Assembly: GCA_023396615.1 (NCBI GenBank)
Contig: JAEWVM010000047.1
Coordinates: 1 to 41,740 of the forward strand
DNA length: 41,740 bases
Direction of reading: 5' to 3'
Origin: Spirochaetota bacterium
GTDB taxonomy: Bacteria > Spirochaetota > UBA4802 > JAFGJZ01
Each line of letters starts with the position of its first letter. Positions within the stretch are counted from its first letter, which is position 1. The notes under the pieces are model-generated. The model searched no databases. It saw only the letters and a program-made list of their open reading frames with translations, and had not been told where the DNA came from. Position numbers and translations under genes: made by a program. Shown here one piece after another: positions 32,312 to 39,976 of this stretch.

Positions 32312-32339
32312 ATTTTAATCCATAACCGAGTATAAGCAA
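32312..32339 (-). promoter_or_regulatory. Promoter of the 266-aa exported protein gene
   Basis: On the minus strand TTGCTT (plus 32334-32339), 16 bases, TAAAAT (plus 32312-32317). The predicted leader is about 60 bases and ends in an AGGAGTT ribosome site. Confidence 0.55.
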
Positions 32340-32461
32340 GAATTTTTTTTATAAAATCAAAATTAATTCTTATACCGTCTGAAAATAAAATTCCCAATCA
32401 ACTTATCGGCATACCTGTGCTTATTTATTAGCAAAAAAAATAATTATCATGCATTTTTTCG

Positions 32462-32490
32462 TTTACATGTTTAAACTTTGATTATTTTAT
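32462..32490 (+). promoter_or_regulatory. Putative promoter of the UDP-sugar pyrophosphorylase gene
   Basis: TTTACA (32462-32467), 17 bases, TTTTAT (32485-32490), 43 bases before the ATG. It faces away from the minus-strand promoter at 32312-32339. The AT-rich 287-base gap holds nothing else that I can identify. Confidence 0.35.
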
Positions 32491-32533
32491 CATAATTTTC
32501 GTTTTGATTTCAATAAATCTGCCGGAGAATAAG

Positions 32534-33907
32534 ATGAACTTTGAACAGTGTAGTGAATTGCTTTATAAATTTTCACAGAATGCTTTAGCTGAGCATTTGG
32601 AATCACTTTCGGAGAATGAGCGGCATGAACTGATTTCTGAAATTTCTTCTGTTAATTTTGAAAAAATTGGTGATCTACTCAGAATTGCTAATTCTGAAAG
32701 TAAATCCGGCAGAAAAATCATGCCGGCTGATTGTATTTCTCTTAAAAGTCTTTCTGAAAATCAGGATTATCTTGCTAAGTGCACAAATTATGGAGTTAAT
32801 TTAATAAAAAGTGGAGCTGTAGCAGCGTTTGTAGTCGCCGGCGGTCAGGGTTCCCGTCTTGGTTTTGACGGACCGAAGGGGGCATTTCCTGTCAGTGCCG
32901 TGAGAAATAAGACTCTTTTCCAGCTTCATGCAGAAAAAGTACTTTCAGCATCCAGAAAGTATAACTCGAATATTCCTTTTTTGATTATGACTTCTCAGGC
33001 AAATCACGCTGCGACCGTAGAGGAATTTGAAAAAAATTTATATTTTGGTTTAGATCATAAAAATGTTCACATTTTTCCTCAGAATATGATTCCTTCTCTT
33101 GATGTAGAAGGAAAACTTATTCTATCAGGGAAAACTTCTCTTTTCAGGAATCCTGACGGACACGGCGGTTCTCTTACTGCGCTGGAGTCAAGCGGTGTTC
33201 TTGATAAAATTATGTCGCAAGGAGTACAATTAATTTCATACTTTCAGGTGGATAATCCGCTGATTAATATTATTGATCCTTTATTTTGCGGCATTCACGG
33301 CATAGAAAAGTCTGAGCTCTCCAGTAAAGCGCTCATAAAGGCCTATCCTGATGAGAAGGTTGGTATTTTCGTAAAATATGATAATTCAGCAGTCGGAGTA
33401 GAGGAATATTCCGATCTGCCGAAAGAGGTATTGTCGGCTGAAGATTCAAACGGATCGCTTCTTTATAAGTGGGGAAGTATCGGAATACATCTTTTCAGCT
33501 GCAGTTTTATAAAGGGACATATTTCCGGCGGTGAAATCAATCTTCCTTTTCATGTGGCCAGAAAAAAAATTAAGGCTTACATTAAAGGTGAGATTAAAGA
33601 AATTGAAGGATTCAAATTCGAAAAATTTGTCTTCGATTCAATTCCTCTTGCTGAAAAAACTATTATACTTGAAACACTAAGGGAAAACGAATTTGCTCCG
33701 GTAAAAAATGCATCCGGCGTTGATTCTCTTGAGTCATCACGGAATCTTATGAACAATCTTTACCGTTCATGGCTTTTAGAAAAGAATTATTCAATACCTG
33801 ATTTTGTAAAGAATATAGAAATATCTCCGCTTACTGCTCTTTGCAGTAATGACTTTCCTTCTGACCTGTCTATCGACTGGGAGGAGAATACTTACATCGG
33901 AATATAA
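32534..33907 (+). CDS. UDPGP-family uridylyltransferase (UDP-N-acetylglucosamine pyrophosphorylase-like)
   Basis: This is a 457 aa nucleotidyltransferase of the eukaryotic-type UDPGP family, making a UDP-sugar from UTP and a sugar 1-phosphate. The UTP loop is VVAGGQGSRLGFDGPKGAFP (motif at residues 103-110). HIFPQNMIPSLDVEGKLIL, NPDGHGGSLTALESSG and ISYFQVDNPLINIIDPLF are close to the UAP1/AGX type. This is unlike the bacterial GlmU fold, so GlcNAc-1-P or a related hexosamine is the likely but unproven substrate. An in-frame TTG at 32504 exists; CGGAGA before ATG 32534 fixes the start. The gene probably feeds glycan or nucleotide-sugar synthesis. Confidence 0.85.
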   Translation: MNFEQCSELLYKFSQNALAEHLESLSENERHELISEISSVNFEKIGDLLRIANSESKSGRKIMPADCISLKSLSENQDYLAKCTNYGVNLIKSGAVAAFVVAGGQGSRLGFDGPKGAFPVSAVRNKTLFQLHAEKVLSASRKYNSNIPFLIMTSQANHAATVEEFEKNLYFGLDHKNVHIFPQNMIPSLDVEGKLILSGKTSLFRNPDGHGGSLTALESSGVLDKIMSQGVQLISYFQVDNPLINIIDPLFCGIHGIEKSELSSKALIKAYPDEKVGIFVKYDNSAVGVEEYSDLPKEVLSAEDSNGSLLYKWGSIGIHLFSCSFIKGHISGGEINLPFHVARKKIKAYIKGEIKEIEGFKFEKFVFDSIPLAEKTIILETLRENEFAPVKNASGVDSLESSRNLMNNLYRSWLLEKNYSIPDFVKNIEISPLTALCSNDFPSDLSIDWEENTYIGI

Positions 33908-33933
33908 AAAGCTCATCATTGGTTTGATTTTTT

Positions 33934-33964
33934 CCGACATTAAAAGAGAAGCTGATCGTATAAT
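33934..33964 (+). promoter_or_regulatory. Candidate promoter of the ATP-grasp operon
   Basis: CCGACA (33934-33939), 19 bases, then an exact TATAAT (33959-33964), 30 bases before the ATG. The spacing is long. Confidence 0.35.
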
Positions 33965-33993
33965 TATTTTTTAAGGCGTGGTTTAGCACCTGT

Positions 33994-35199
33994 ATGTTCT
34001 GGTTCAGAAAAAAGAAGAAAAATAATGACGCTTTTGTATCGCTTGGGGCTGGGTTTTATCAGCTTCCGCTAATAAGGGAAGCGAAGAAACTCGGATTCAA
34101 GGTCATTTGCATAGATATGGATTCTAATGCCGCCGGTATGAGTCTCGCTGATCTTAAAATACAGGAATCTATTGAGAATTACAATGAAATTGAAAATAAA
34201 ATTAATGAACTTTTTCTTGAAGGAAGAATCCGCGGTGTATTGTCTCGAAGTTTCGGAAACGCAGTAAAAACTGCGGCTTTACTATCTCAGAAAATCGGTG
34301 TCAAACTTTTTCCGGCTGAGAGATCTGATGAAATTTTCGATAAGAGAAAAATGAAACTTGCTTTTAAAGAAATGGGACTCACGTCACCGTCAACAGTTGT
34401 ATTTAAGAGAAATAAAATACCATTTCCGTATCCGTTTGTTCTTAAGCCGGTTTCCGGTCATGCAAAATCTGATTGCCGGCTGATAGCGGATGAATCCGCA
34501 CTGAAAGCATATTTGAAAACAGTGGGCGATGAAGCTGAACTCATTGCTGAGAATTTTATTGAAGGTGATGAAATTGTAGCAGTTGGTCTTGTTCACAAAG
34601 GTAAATTCTTTCTTGCGGAGATTACTGATAAAGAAAAAACCGATCCTCCGTATTTTGTTGATATTAAGCATATAGCTCCTTCCAAATATACCCATAGATG
34701 GAAGGAAATTGAGTCAATTGGTCAGAAAATAGCCGATTATTATTCAATAAGAAAATCTCCGCTTGTGATGGAGTTTATTTTTACACCGAAAGAAGAAATA
34801 TTTATCATTGAAGCTGCTCCTGAATTCGGCGGAGAATTCCTCTGCGATTATCTGATACCGGAAAGAAGCGGATATAATATTTTCAAAAATATGATTGCGT
34901 CATGTTCGGGAAAGGGTTTTGTTCCGCCTGATTTTAAGAAAAATAAGACCGCAGTTTGCGTTAATTACATTGTTTCAAAATCGGGAACAATAGAGTCATT
35001 CAATCCTCCATTCGATAAAAACGATAATATGGTTGCATTTCATATGTTCAAATCCATAGGAAGTGAAGTCAGATCTCCAAAAACAAATCACGATAGAATC
35101 GGTGTTGTCATTTCTAAGGCAAGAACAAGAGAAGAGGCTGTTGAATCAGCTTCTTCAATTATTAAACAGATAAATATCACTTTGAGACAGAAAAAATGA
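33994..35199 (+). CDS. ATP-grasp superfamily ligase
   Basis: This is a 401 aa ATP-grasp enzyme; members join a carboxylate to an amine or thiol through an acylphosphate. The N-terminal pre-ATP-grasp fold is FVSLGAGFYQLPLIREAKKL, leading to ICIDMDSNA. The central ATP-grasp runs from FPYPFVLKPVSGHAKSDCRL through IAENFIEGDEIVAVGLV to LVMEFIFTPKEEIFIIEAAP and EFGGEF, the last holding Mg ligands. A C-terminal domain ends AREEAVESASSIIKQI-like, as in biotin-carboxylase-type relatives. It resembles purine or carbamoyl-phosphate type folds but I cannot name a substrate. It overlaps the methyltransferase gene by four bases, which links their jobs. Confidence 0.82.
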   Translation: MFWFRKKKKNNDAFVSLGAGFYQLPLIREAKKLGFKVICIDMDSNAAGMSLADLKIQESIENYNEIENKINELFLEGRIRGVLSRSFGNAVKTAALLSQKIGVKLFPAERSDEIFDKRKMKLAFKEMGLTSPSTVVFKRNKIPFPYPFVLKPVSGHAKSDCRLIADESALKAYLKTVGDEAELIAENFIEGDEIVAVGLVHKGKFFLAEITDKEKTDPPYFVDIKHIAPSKYTHRWKEIESIGQKIADYYSIRKSPLVMEFIFTPKEEIFIIEAAPEFGGEFLCDYLIPERSGYNIFKNMIASCSGKGFVPPDFKKNKTAVCVNYIVSKSGTIESFNPPFDKNDNMVAFHMFKSIGSEVRSPKTNHDRIGVVISKARTREEAVESASSIIKQINITLRQKK

Positions 35200-35840
35200 C
35201 AAGTGATCAAAAGTGGAATCAGCACTACGGGAGACCGAAGTCACGTTTATCTTATCCCGATGAGAATCTTGTAAGAATTTTATCCAAGTCGTTATCCGAA
35301 ACAGAAAATAAACAACTTCTTTCAGCACTTGACATAGGTTGCGGCAGCGGACGTCATCTTTCACTTTTATCGGATTTCGGCATCGAGAAAATAATCGGTC
35401 TTGATTATTCAATGCCGTCACTTCAGCTTTCGAAAAAACATCCGCATTCACTGCTCATTAATTGCGATTCTGAAAAACTTCCTTTTGGTAATATGAAGAT
35501 TGATCTTGCGTTGTGTTGGGGATCTTTGCACTACTCGGATAAAGTTTCTTTCGGTACAAAGATGGCTGAGATATTCCGTATTCTTAAAAACGGCGGTTTT
35601 CTTCTGGGGACTTTGAGATCAAACCGTGATACTTTTATGCGTATAGGAAATGAAATTTCTGATGATGTATGGGTTACCGATCTTGATGATATTAAGGGCA
35701 GTGTAGTTTCCTTTTATGATGAGAAGGAGCTTTGTTCAGCTTTGAACATGTTCTCCTTTTTTGAGTATGGTCTCATGGAAAGAACTCCCTTAGGTTCAAA
35801 AAAAATTATTTCTCACTGGTATTTTCTCGCAAAAAAATGA
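35196..35840 (+). CDS. Class I SAM-dependent methyltransferase
   Basis: This is a 214 aa Rossmann methyltransferase. Motif I is ALDIGCGSGRHLSLL (residues 45-59), with an acidic residue in IIGLDYSMPSL, then CDSEKLPF and the motif IV-like IDLALCWGSLHY, and post-motif AEIFRILKNGGFLLGTL. It is a small-molecule type by architecture; the substrate is unknown. ATGA overlaps on both sides (ATP-grasp before, second methyltransferase after) make this a tightly coupled three-gene unit. Together they may build and methylate a small molecule or glycan substituent. Confidence 0.87.
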   Translation: MTSDQKWNQHYGRPKSRLSYPDENLVRILSKSLSETENKQLLSALDIGCGSGRHLSLLSDFGIEKIIGLDYSMPSLQLSKKHPHSLLINCDSEKLPFGNMKIDLALCWGSLHYSDKVSFGTKMAEIFRILKNGGFLLGTLRSNRDTFMRIGNEISDDVWVTDLDDIKGSVVSFYDEKELCSALNMFSFFEYGLMERTPLGSKKIISHWYFLAKK

Positions 35841-36724
35841 AAGCAAAATTCAGACGAAAAAGTAAGCATTGCCCATTATGCCAAAGTGAAAATATCAGGC
35901 ATCATTACAATATTGAAAGATCAGATTATTTTTTTAATACGGATAGATGTACGGACTGCGGATTTATTTTTATGAATCCGGGATACAGCGATTCGTTTGT
36001 GGAATCTTTTTATACGGATAAGTATTACGGTGAATCAGCCGATTACTCATATTTCGATGAAAGAAAGACTGAAAAATACTGCGCTTATGTCTGGAAAAGC
36101 AGAATAAATAATATCCGCAAGTATGTACAAAAAGGTAATTTTCTGGATATCGGGTGTTCATTCGGTCTTTTTCTTAAGTATGCTTCGAAATATTTTAAAA
36201 CTTACGGAATCGAAATATCGAAGTATTCTTCTGATTATGCCAAAAAGCATTCTAATTCCAATATTGAAAATGTGTCATGGGACAAATATTCACCAAAGAA
36301 AAAATTCGCCTGTATCACCATGATTGAAGTAATAGAACATTTTTCTTCTCCGAAAGAAGTAGTTTCAAAAATATATGATATGCTTGAAACCGGAGGTTTA
36401 GCAGTAATTCAAACTGCTGATATGGACGCTTTGCAGTCTATTAGAGCCGGTGAAAATTATCATTATTATCTTCCGGGTCACTTGTCGTATTTTTCCGAAA
36501 AAAATCTAACTGAACTTTTGCAGAGAACTGGTTTCAGGAAAATTAAGGTCTTCCGTCCTGTTGATTTTCCATTATATGCAAAGCTGTTGAAATCACGCGG
36601 AAACTTTAAAAGTTTTGCTGATTACAGAAAATGGATACAGACTTCGCTTTATCACTTTAAGGGCTATTTTTATCGTAAAGGAAAACCGCTTACGTCTTCA
36701 ATGGTTATCTATGCTTTTAAATAA
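35837..36724 (+). CDS. Zinc-ribbon class I SAM-dependent methyltransferase
   Basis: This is a 295 aa protein. An N-terminal zinc ribbon (Cys12, Cys15, Cys38, Cys41; CPLC and CTDC) precedes the methyltransferase core, with motif I FLDIGCSFGLFLKYA near residue 103. It continues with TYGIEIS, TMIEVIEHFSSPKEVV, LETGGLAVIQTAD, and YLPGHLSYFSEKNLTELLQRTGF. This layout, including the H-L-S-Y-F-S block, is typical of sugar or small-molecule methyltransferases found in polysaccharide loci. ATGA overlap with the preceding methyltransferase. Its 3' end overlaps the opposite nnr gene by 16 bases. Confidence 0.87.
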   Translation: MKAKFRRKSKHCPLCQSENIRHHYNIERSDYFFNTDRCTDCGFIFMNPGYSDSFVESFYTDKYYGESADYSYFDERKTEKYCAYVWKSRINNIRKYVQKGNFLDIGCSFGLFLKYASKYFKTYGIEISKYSSDYAKKHSNSNIENVSWDKYSPKKKFACITMIEVIEHFSSPKEVVSKIYDMLETGGLAVIQTADMDALQSIRAGENYHYYLPGHLSYFSEKNLTELLQRTGFRKIKVFRPVDFPLYAKLLKSRGNFKSFADYRKWIQTSLYHFKGYFYRKGKPLTSSMVIYAFK

Positions 36725-38187
36725 TTGACGGCAGCGCCGATTGTTTCCGGAATTTCGGAAGCACTAAGTGTAAATGATTTATTTTGCTTCTTTAGATCGG
36801 CGCATAATCCATGAACAAAAACTGATAACGCTGTACGTCGAAGTATGTCTTTTTGCGTAGAACAGAAAGAAGCTATAATTCCAGTCAGGACATCTCCGCT
36901 TCCGGCAGTTGCGAGAAGATTGTTTCCGCTTGTGTTAACATAAGAAAAATCAGATGAAGAACAAATCGTGTCATGTCCTTTCAGTACCGTGAATGCGTTG
37001 TATTTTTTTGAAATTTCAATTGCAGAATCGATTCTGTTTAACGATATTTCAGAAGTATCTCTATTTAATAAAACCGCAGCTTCCCCTTCATGAGGAGTCA
37101 GAATCAATGTTTTTATGTTTAATAATTCTTTTCTCATTTCGGGAATTAGTTTCAATGCGTCGGCATCTATAATAATAGTCTTATCTGCTGGTATATTTTT
37201 TATGATTTCAGAAAGTAGTTCTTTTTTTGTTTCTTCCATTCCGAAACCGGGACCTATTATTACGGAGTCGAATTTTGAAAGTGCGGTTTTGATGTTTTCT
37301 AATAATAATTCCCTGACAATTATTTCGGGAATTTTTCCGGCCATTGCAATGCGGGAAGCAGAGTCGGTAAATATTGTTACAAAAGATGCGCCTGATTTTA
37401 AAGCTCCCAATGCTGAAAGAAGAGCAGCACCTTCAAAATGGATAAATCCGCCGATAATTGCAATTTTAGGTTTGTTGTATTTGTGAACTGTTTCGGAATA
37501 ATCGTACAGCTGCTTTAAATCTGATTTTGCATCTGCTGAGTCATATGTCTCTGCTGAATATTCTATCGATTTTAATGCACTTTTAGGGAAAAAAGGATTT
37601 ATGAGATTTATTTTTCCGCAGTAATACTTTCCGGGATATACTGCGCTTTCAGTTTTAAGAGAGTGAACTGCAAAAGTTTCATCAGCTTTTACGATGATTC
37701 CGTCTGAAGTAAGGCTTTCATAAGAGAGTCCTGAAGGAATATCACATGAATAAATTATTTTTCCTGATAAATTTATTTTCCCGGCAACATCCGCATAGAT
37801 ACCGCGGAGTTTACCCTTGATTCCCGTGCCTGTTAGACAATCAAGTATAAGGTTAAATTCATCAAAAATAAAATCATTACGTATCGGAATTAATTCGGTT
37901 TGAACAAGAGAAAAGAAATAGGCTGGATTTTTACCTAGAGAATCCGTGCGGACAGGAAAAACGGAAACATCAAATCCCAAGCAGAAAAGATAATAGGCAG
38001 ATGCGAATCCATCTCCGCCGTTATTTCCTCCGCCGCATACAATTGCAATTTTATCTGTTTTATTTATTTTATCTGCAACAGCTTCTGCGAAAGACCGCGC
38101 TGCATTAGACATAGTAATTCGTGAGGCAAATTCAGAAAGTTTGTCAAGATCGGCTGACTGGCTTTGTGATAGAATTACTATTCCCAT
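36709..38187 (-). CDS. nnr: Bifunctional NAD(P)H-hydrate epimerase/dehydratase
   Basis: This enzyme repairs hydrated NAD(P)H: the N-terminal YjeF_N domain epimerises R- and S-NADHX, and the C-terminal ribokinase-like domain dehydrates S-NADHX using a nucleotide. It is 492 aa, the usual fused length. N-terminal evidence: VCGGGNNGGDGFASAYYL (residues 50-67) and IYSCDIPSGLSYESLTSDG. C-terminal evidence: VIGPGFGMEE, LTPHEGEAAVLL, VLKGHDTI and TAGSGDVLTGIIASF with Asp432. The start overlaps the preceding lipoprotein gene by ten bases. The first residues are shorter than in many homologues. Confidence 0.93.
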   Translation of the reverse strand: MGIVILSQSQSADLDKLSEFASRITMSNAARSFAEAVADKINKTDKIAIVCGGGNNGGDGFASAYYLFCLGFDVSVFPVRTDSLGKNPAYFFSLVQTELIPIRNDFIFDEFNLILDCLTGTGIKGKLRGIYADVAGKINLSGKIIYSCDIPSGLSYESLTSDGIIVKADETFAVHSLKTESAVYPGKYYCGKINLINPFFPKSALKSIEYSAETYDSADAKSDLKQLYDYSETVHKYNKPKIAIIGGFIHFEGAALLSALGALKSGASFVTIFTDSASRIAMAGKIPEIIVRELLLENIKTALSKFDSVIIGPGFGMEETKKELLSEIIKNIPADKTIIIDADALKLIPEMRKELLNIKTLILTPHEGEAAVLLNRDTSEISLNRIDSAIEISKKYNAFTVLKGHDTICSSSDFSYVNTSGNNLLATAGSGDVLTGIIASFCSTQKDILRRTALSVFVHGLCADLKKQNKSFTLSASEIPETIGAAVNYLKA

Positions 38188-39212
38188 GCATAGATGCTGA
38201 TTCCTTCTCTTGAAACGGAATATGAATAAATTTTTCCGTTTTCATCAGAAAGAATTTCGTCATAGTATGATTTTTTTTCTTCGAGATCTATGCTGAGATT
38301 GTTCAAAATATTTTCCTGAAAGCTCCAAATTACAAAGCGTATATCTTTTCCTTCAACTTCCCAGAATACGAGATATTTATCTTCAAGAATAGTGAAGAGT
38401 TCATTCTTGGGATCCGGAAGAGTCGTTACTTCTTTTAATTTCGAATTGCTTTCTATTTCGATACGGAATATTTTCCGGAATTTAAAACGGGTTCCGTCAT
38501 AAAATGAAACCGATATTATAGCGGAATTACTTTTTCGGAAAGGTATGATCTTTTCTATTACGGCATTATAACCGGATGAATTGCTGTCTGAAAATGAATT
38601 TTTATCAAATACTGAGAAATACTCGCGTTTTTTGTCTTTAAATACTGAAAGAGACCAGCTTTCGAAGGTGCGGCTTACTACAAATAATCTGTTGTTTTCA
38701 TCGGTGAACATGTTATCAATATAATAAAATGGTGAATTTGTAAGTCCGTCCTGACCAAGTGTTTCCTGGAGTTTTCCGTCTTTTGAAAAAATAAGAATGT
38801 ATGACGGTGAAATTTCGCTGTTGCCTGTTAGTTTTGGAAGTTTGTTCTGAACATATATATTTCCGTCTTTATCATCGGTAATCTCTCCGATGGAAGAAAA
38901 TTCGAACTCAGAATAGTTCTTATCAGTAGAAACCGATTTAGGTCCGATAATCCGAGTTATATCACCGCTTTTTGAAAGTACCAGCAGTCGTTTGGATTCA
39001 TTATCTGCACAATAAATCGCCTTATCAGAAATCCGGAGATTGAAGGTCATATCCAGAATATCTGCGTTATCCCGGAATATAAGACTTATTCCGCCGTCAG
39101 ATGAGCCTGGTTTGATGTGACAAAGAAGATCAGGATTAAGTTTGCTGACTTTCCATCTGTTGCATGCAAATAATGTCAGCAAAACAGTTAAGGTGATTGT
39201 AATTTTTTTCAT
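38178..39212 (-). CDS. Lipoprotein with propeller-like repeats
   Basis: This is a 344 aa lipoprotein (ITLTVLLTLFAC, Cys17). The body shows repeated beta-rich units with NHL/propeller character: AIYCADNESKRLLVLSKSGD, then SIGEITDDKDGNIYVQNKLP, NMFTDENNRLFVVSRTFES, and a final EILSDENGKIYSYSVSREG. The D-x-x-G-x-I/L-Y-V pattern recurs four or five times, consistent with a six-bladed propeller. Similar lipoproteins are known in Leptospira and other spirochaetes, without a function. AAGGCG precedes the start. It is in one transcript with the upstream STAS gene and the downstream nnr. Confidence 0.78.
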   Translation of the reverse strand: MKKITITLTVLLTLFACNRWKVSKLNPDLLCHIKPGSSDGGISLIFRDNADILDMTFNLRISDKAIYCADNESKRLLVLSKSGDITRIIGPKSVSTDKNYSEFEFSSIGEITDDKDGNIYVQNKLPKLTGNSEISPSYILIFSKDGKLQETLGQDGLTNSPFYYIDNMFTDENNRLFVVSRTFESWSLSVFKDKKREYFSVFDKNSFSDSNSSGYNAVIEKIIPFRKSNSAIISVSFYDGTRFKFRKIFRIEIESNSKLKEVTTLPDPKNELFTILEDKYLVFWEVEGKDIRFVIWSFQENILNNLSIDLEEKKSYYDEILSDENGKIYSYSVSREGISIYAWE

Positions 39213-39224
39213 TGCAGCGCCTTG

Positions 39225-39557
39225 TTAAAGAAAATCGTTTTCAAGCTTTTCACGTGTTGTAATCGTGAAAAAATTATCAAGCCTAGCTGTTTTGAAAATA
39301 TTTTGAATTGAATTATTGAGATCGAAAAACACAAGTTTAATTTTTTTGCTCATTGTGTTGTTTAGAAATTTGACCAATGTTCCTATTGCCGAGGAATCAA
39401 TGTATTCAAGTTCTTTGCAGTCGATAGCTATAAGTTCAGGGGATTTTTCGATTAAGCTGTGCCACAGCTCCTCGAATTTGTTGACATTTCCGATATGGAA
39501 TTCGCCTTTTATGTGAACGATAATTGTCGATTTTTTTTCTTCAACATTAAGATCCAT
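39225..39557 (-). CDS. STAS-domain anti-sigma factor antagonist
   Basis: This is a 110 aa single STAS domain. The phospho-acceptor loop is intact: LEYIDSSAIGTLVKFL with Ser56 at the conserved position, after LIAIDCKE and before KLVFFDLNNSIQNIFKTARL. It is of the SpoIIAA/RsbV type and would free a sigma factor or other partner when unphosphorylated. It contrasts with the STAS protein at 10698-11033, which has Ala at that position. GAGAGGAA precedes the ATG. No partner kinase or phosphatase is nearby. Confidence 0.9.
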   Translation of the reverse strand: MDLNVEEKKSTIIVHIKGEFHIGNVNKFEELWHSLIEKSPELIAIDCKELEYIDSSAIGTLVKFLNNTMSKKIKLVFFDLNNSIQNIFKTARLDNFFTITTREKLENDFL

Positions 39558-39604
39558 AGATTCCTCTCTCTCAGTATGGAATTGGATTGCCAGAACCCGA
39601 AACC

Positions 39605-39634
39605 ATTATGTCTGAAACATACGCATATAATCAA
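39605..39634 (-). promoter_or_regulatory. Putative promoter of the STAS-lipoprotein-nnr operon
   Basis: On the minus strand TTGATT (plus 39629-39634), 18 bases, CATAAT (plus 39605-39610), giving a leader of about 40 bases. Confidence 0.5.
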
Positions 39635-39718
39635 GACATTTTTGAGCGGTCGTATGATATATGATACTTAGAAAAATAAACCGAATTATTAAAGCTGACA
39701 TCTTTATCGGCAAATAGC

Positions 39719-39746
39719 TTGACAGATTTTTATTGTTTTTAATTAT
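39719..39746 (+). promoter_or_regulatory. Putative promoter of tRNA-Trp
   Basis: An exact TTGACA (39719-39724), 16 bases, AATTAT (39741-39746), ten bases before the tRNA 5' end. Confidence 0.5.
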
Positions 39747-39755
39747 TGCATAAAC

Positions 39756-39828
39756 AGGTCTTTAGCTCAATTGGTAGAGTAGTGGTCTCCAAAACCATTG
39801 GTTGCAGGTTCAAGTCCTGCAAGGCCTG
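39756..39828 (+). tRNA. tRNA-Trp (CCA)
   Basis: The acceptor is AGGTCTT / AAGGCCT with one G-U pair. The D-arm is TAGCTCAATTGGTAGAGTA, the anticodon loop GTCTCCAAAAC has anticodon CCA, and the T-arm is GCAGGTTCAAGTCCTGC. The discriminator is G, as expected for Trp; the 3' CCA is not encoded. It is a lone gene between two minus-strand units. Confidence 0.97.
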
Positions 39829-39860
39829 CATTACAGGATAAGTTCGAATTAGATACCTCT

Positions 39861-39890
39861 TCAATCCTTCTTTTTATTAAGAAGGATTGA
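39861..39890. repeat. Perfect 12-bp inverted repeat downstream of tRNA-Trp
   Basis: TCAATCCTTCTT (39861-39872) pairs exactly with AAGAAGGATTGA (39879-39890) across a six-base loop. There is no T-run on either strand, so it is an atypical terminator at best. It could end tRNA-Trp transcription or stabilise its 3' end, or serve the TerB-like gene that ends at 39977 from the other side. Confidence 0.6.
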
Positions 39891-39976
39891 AACAGGTCCC
39901 TTCCGTAAAGCTTTGATATCAGTTTCCTTTATTTAGCTTAGAGCAGCTGCTTTTCTCATGAGCTTTCTTTTCAAAA

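Noticed and set aside
39861..39890. CRISPR-repeat-like palindrome (ends GGATTGAAAC)
   Set aside because: There is only one copy, with no spacers or cas genes; a hairpin is the simpler reading.
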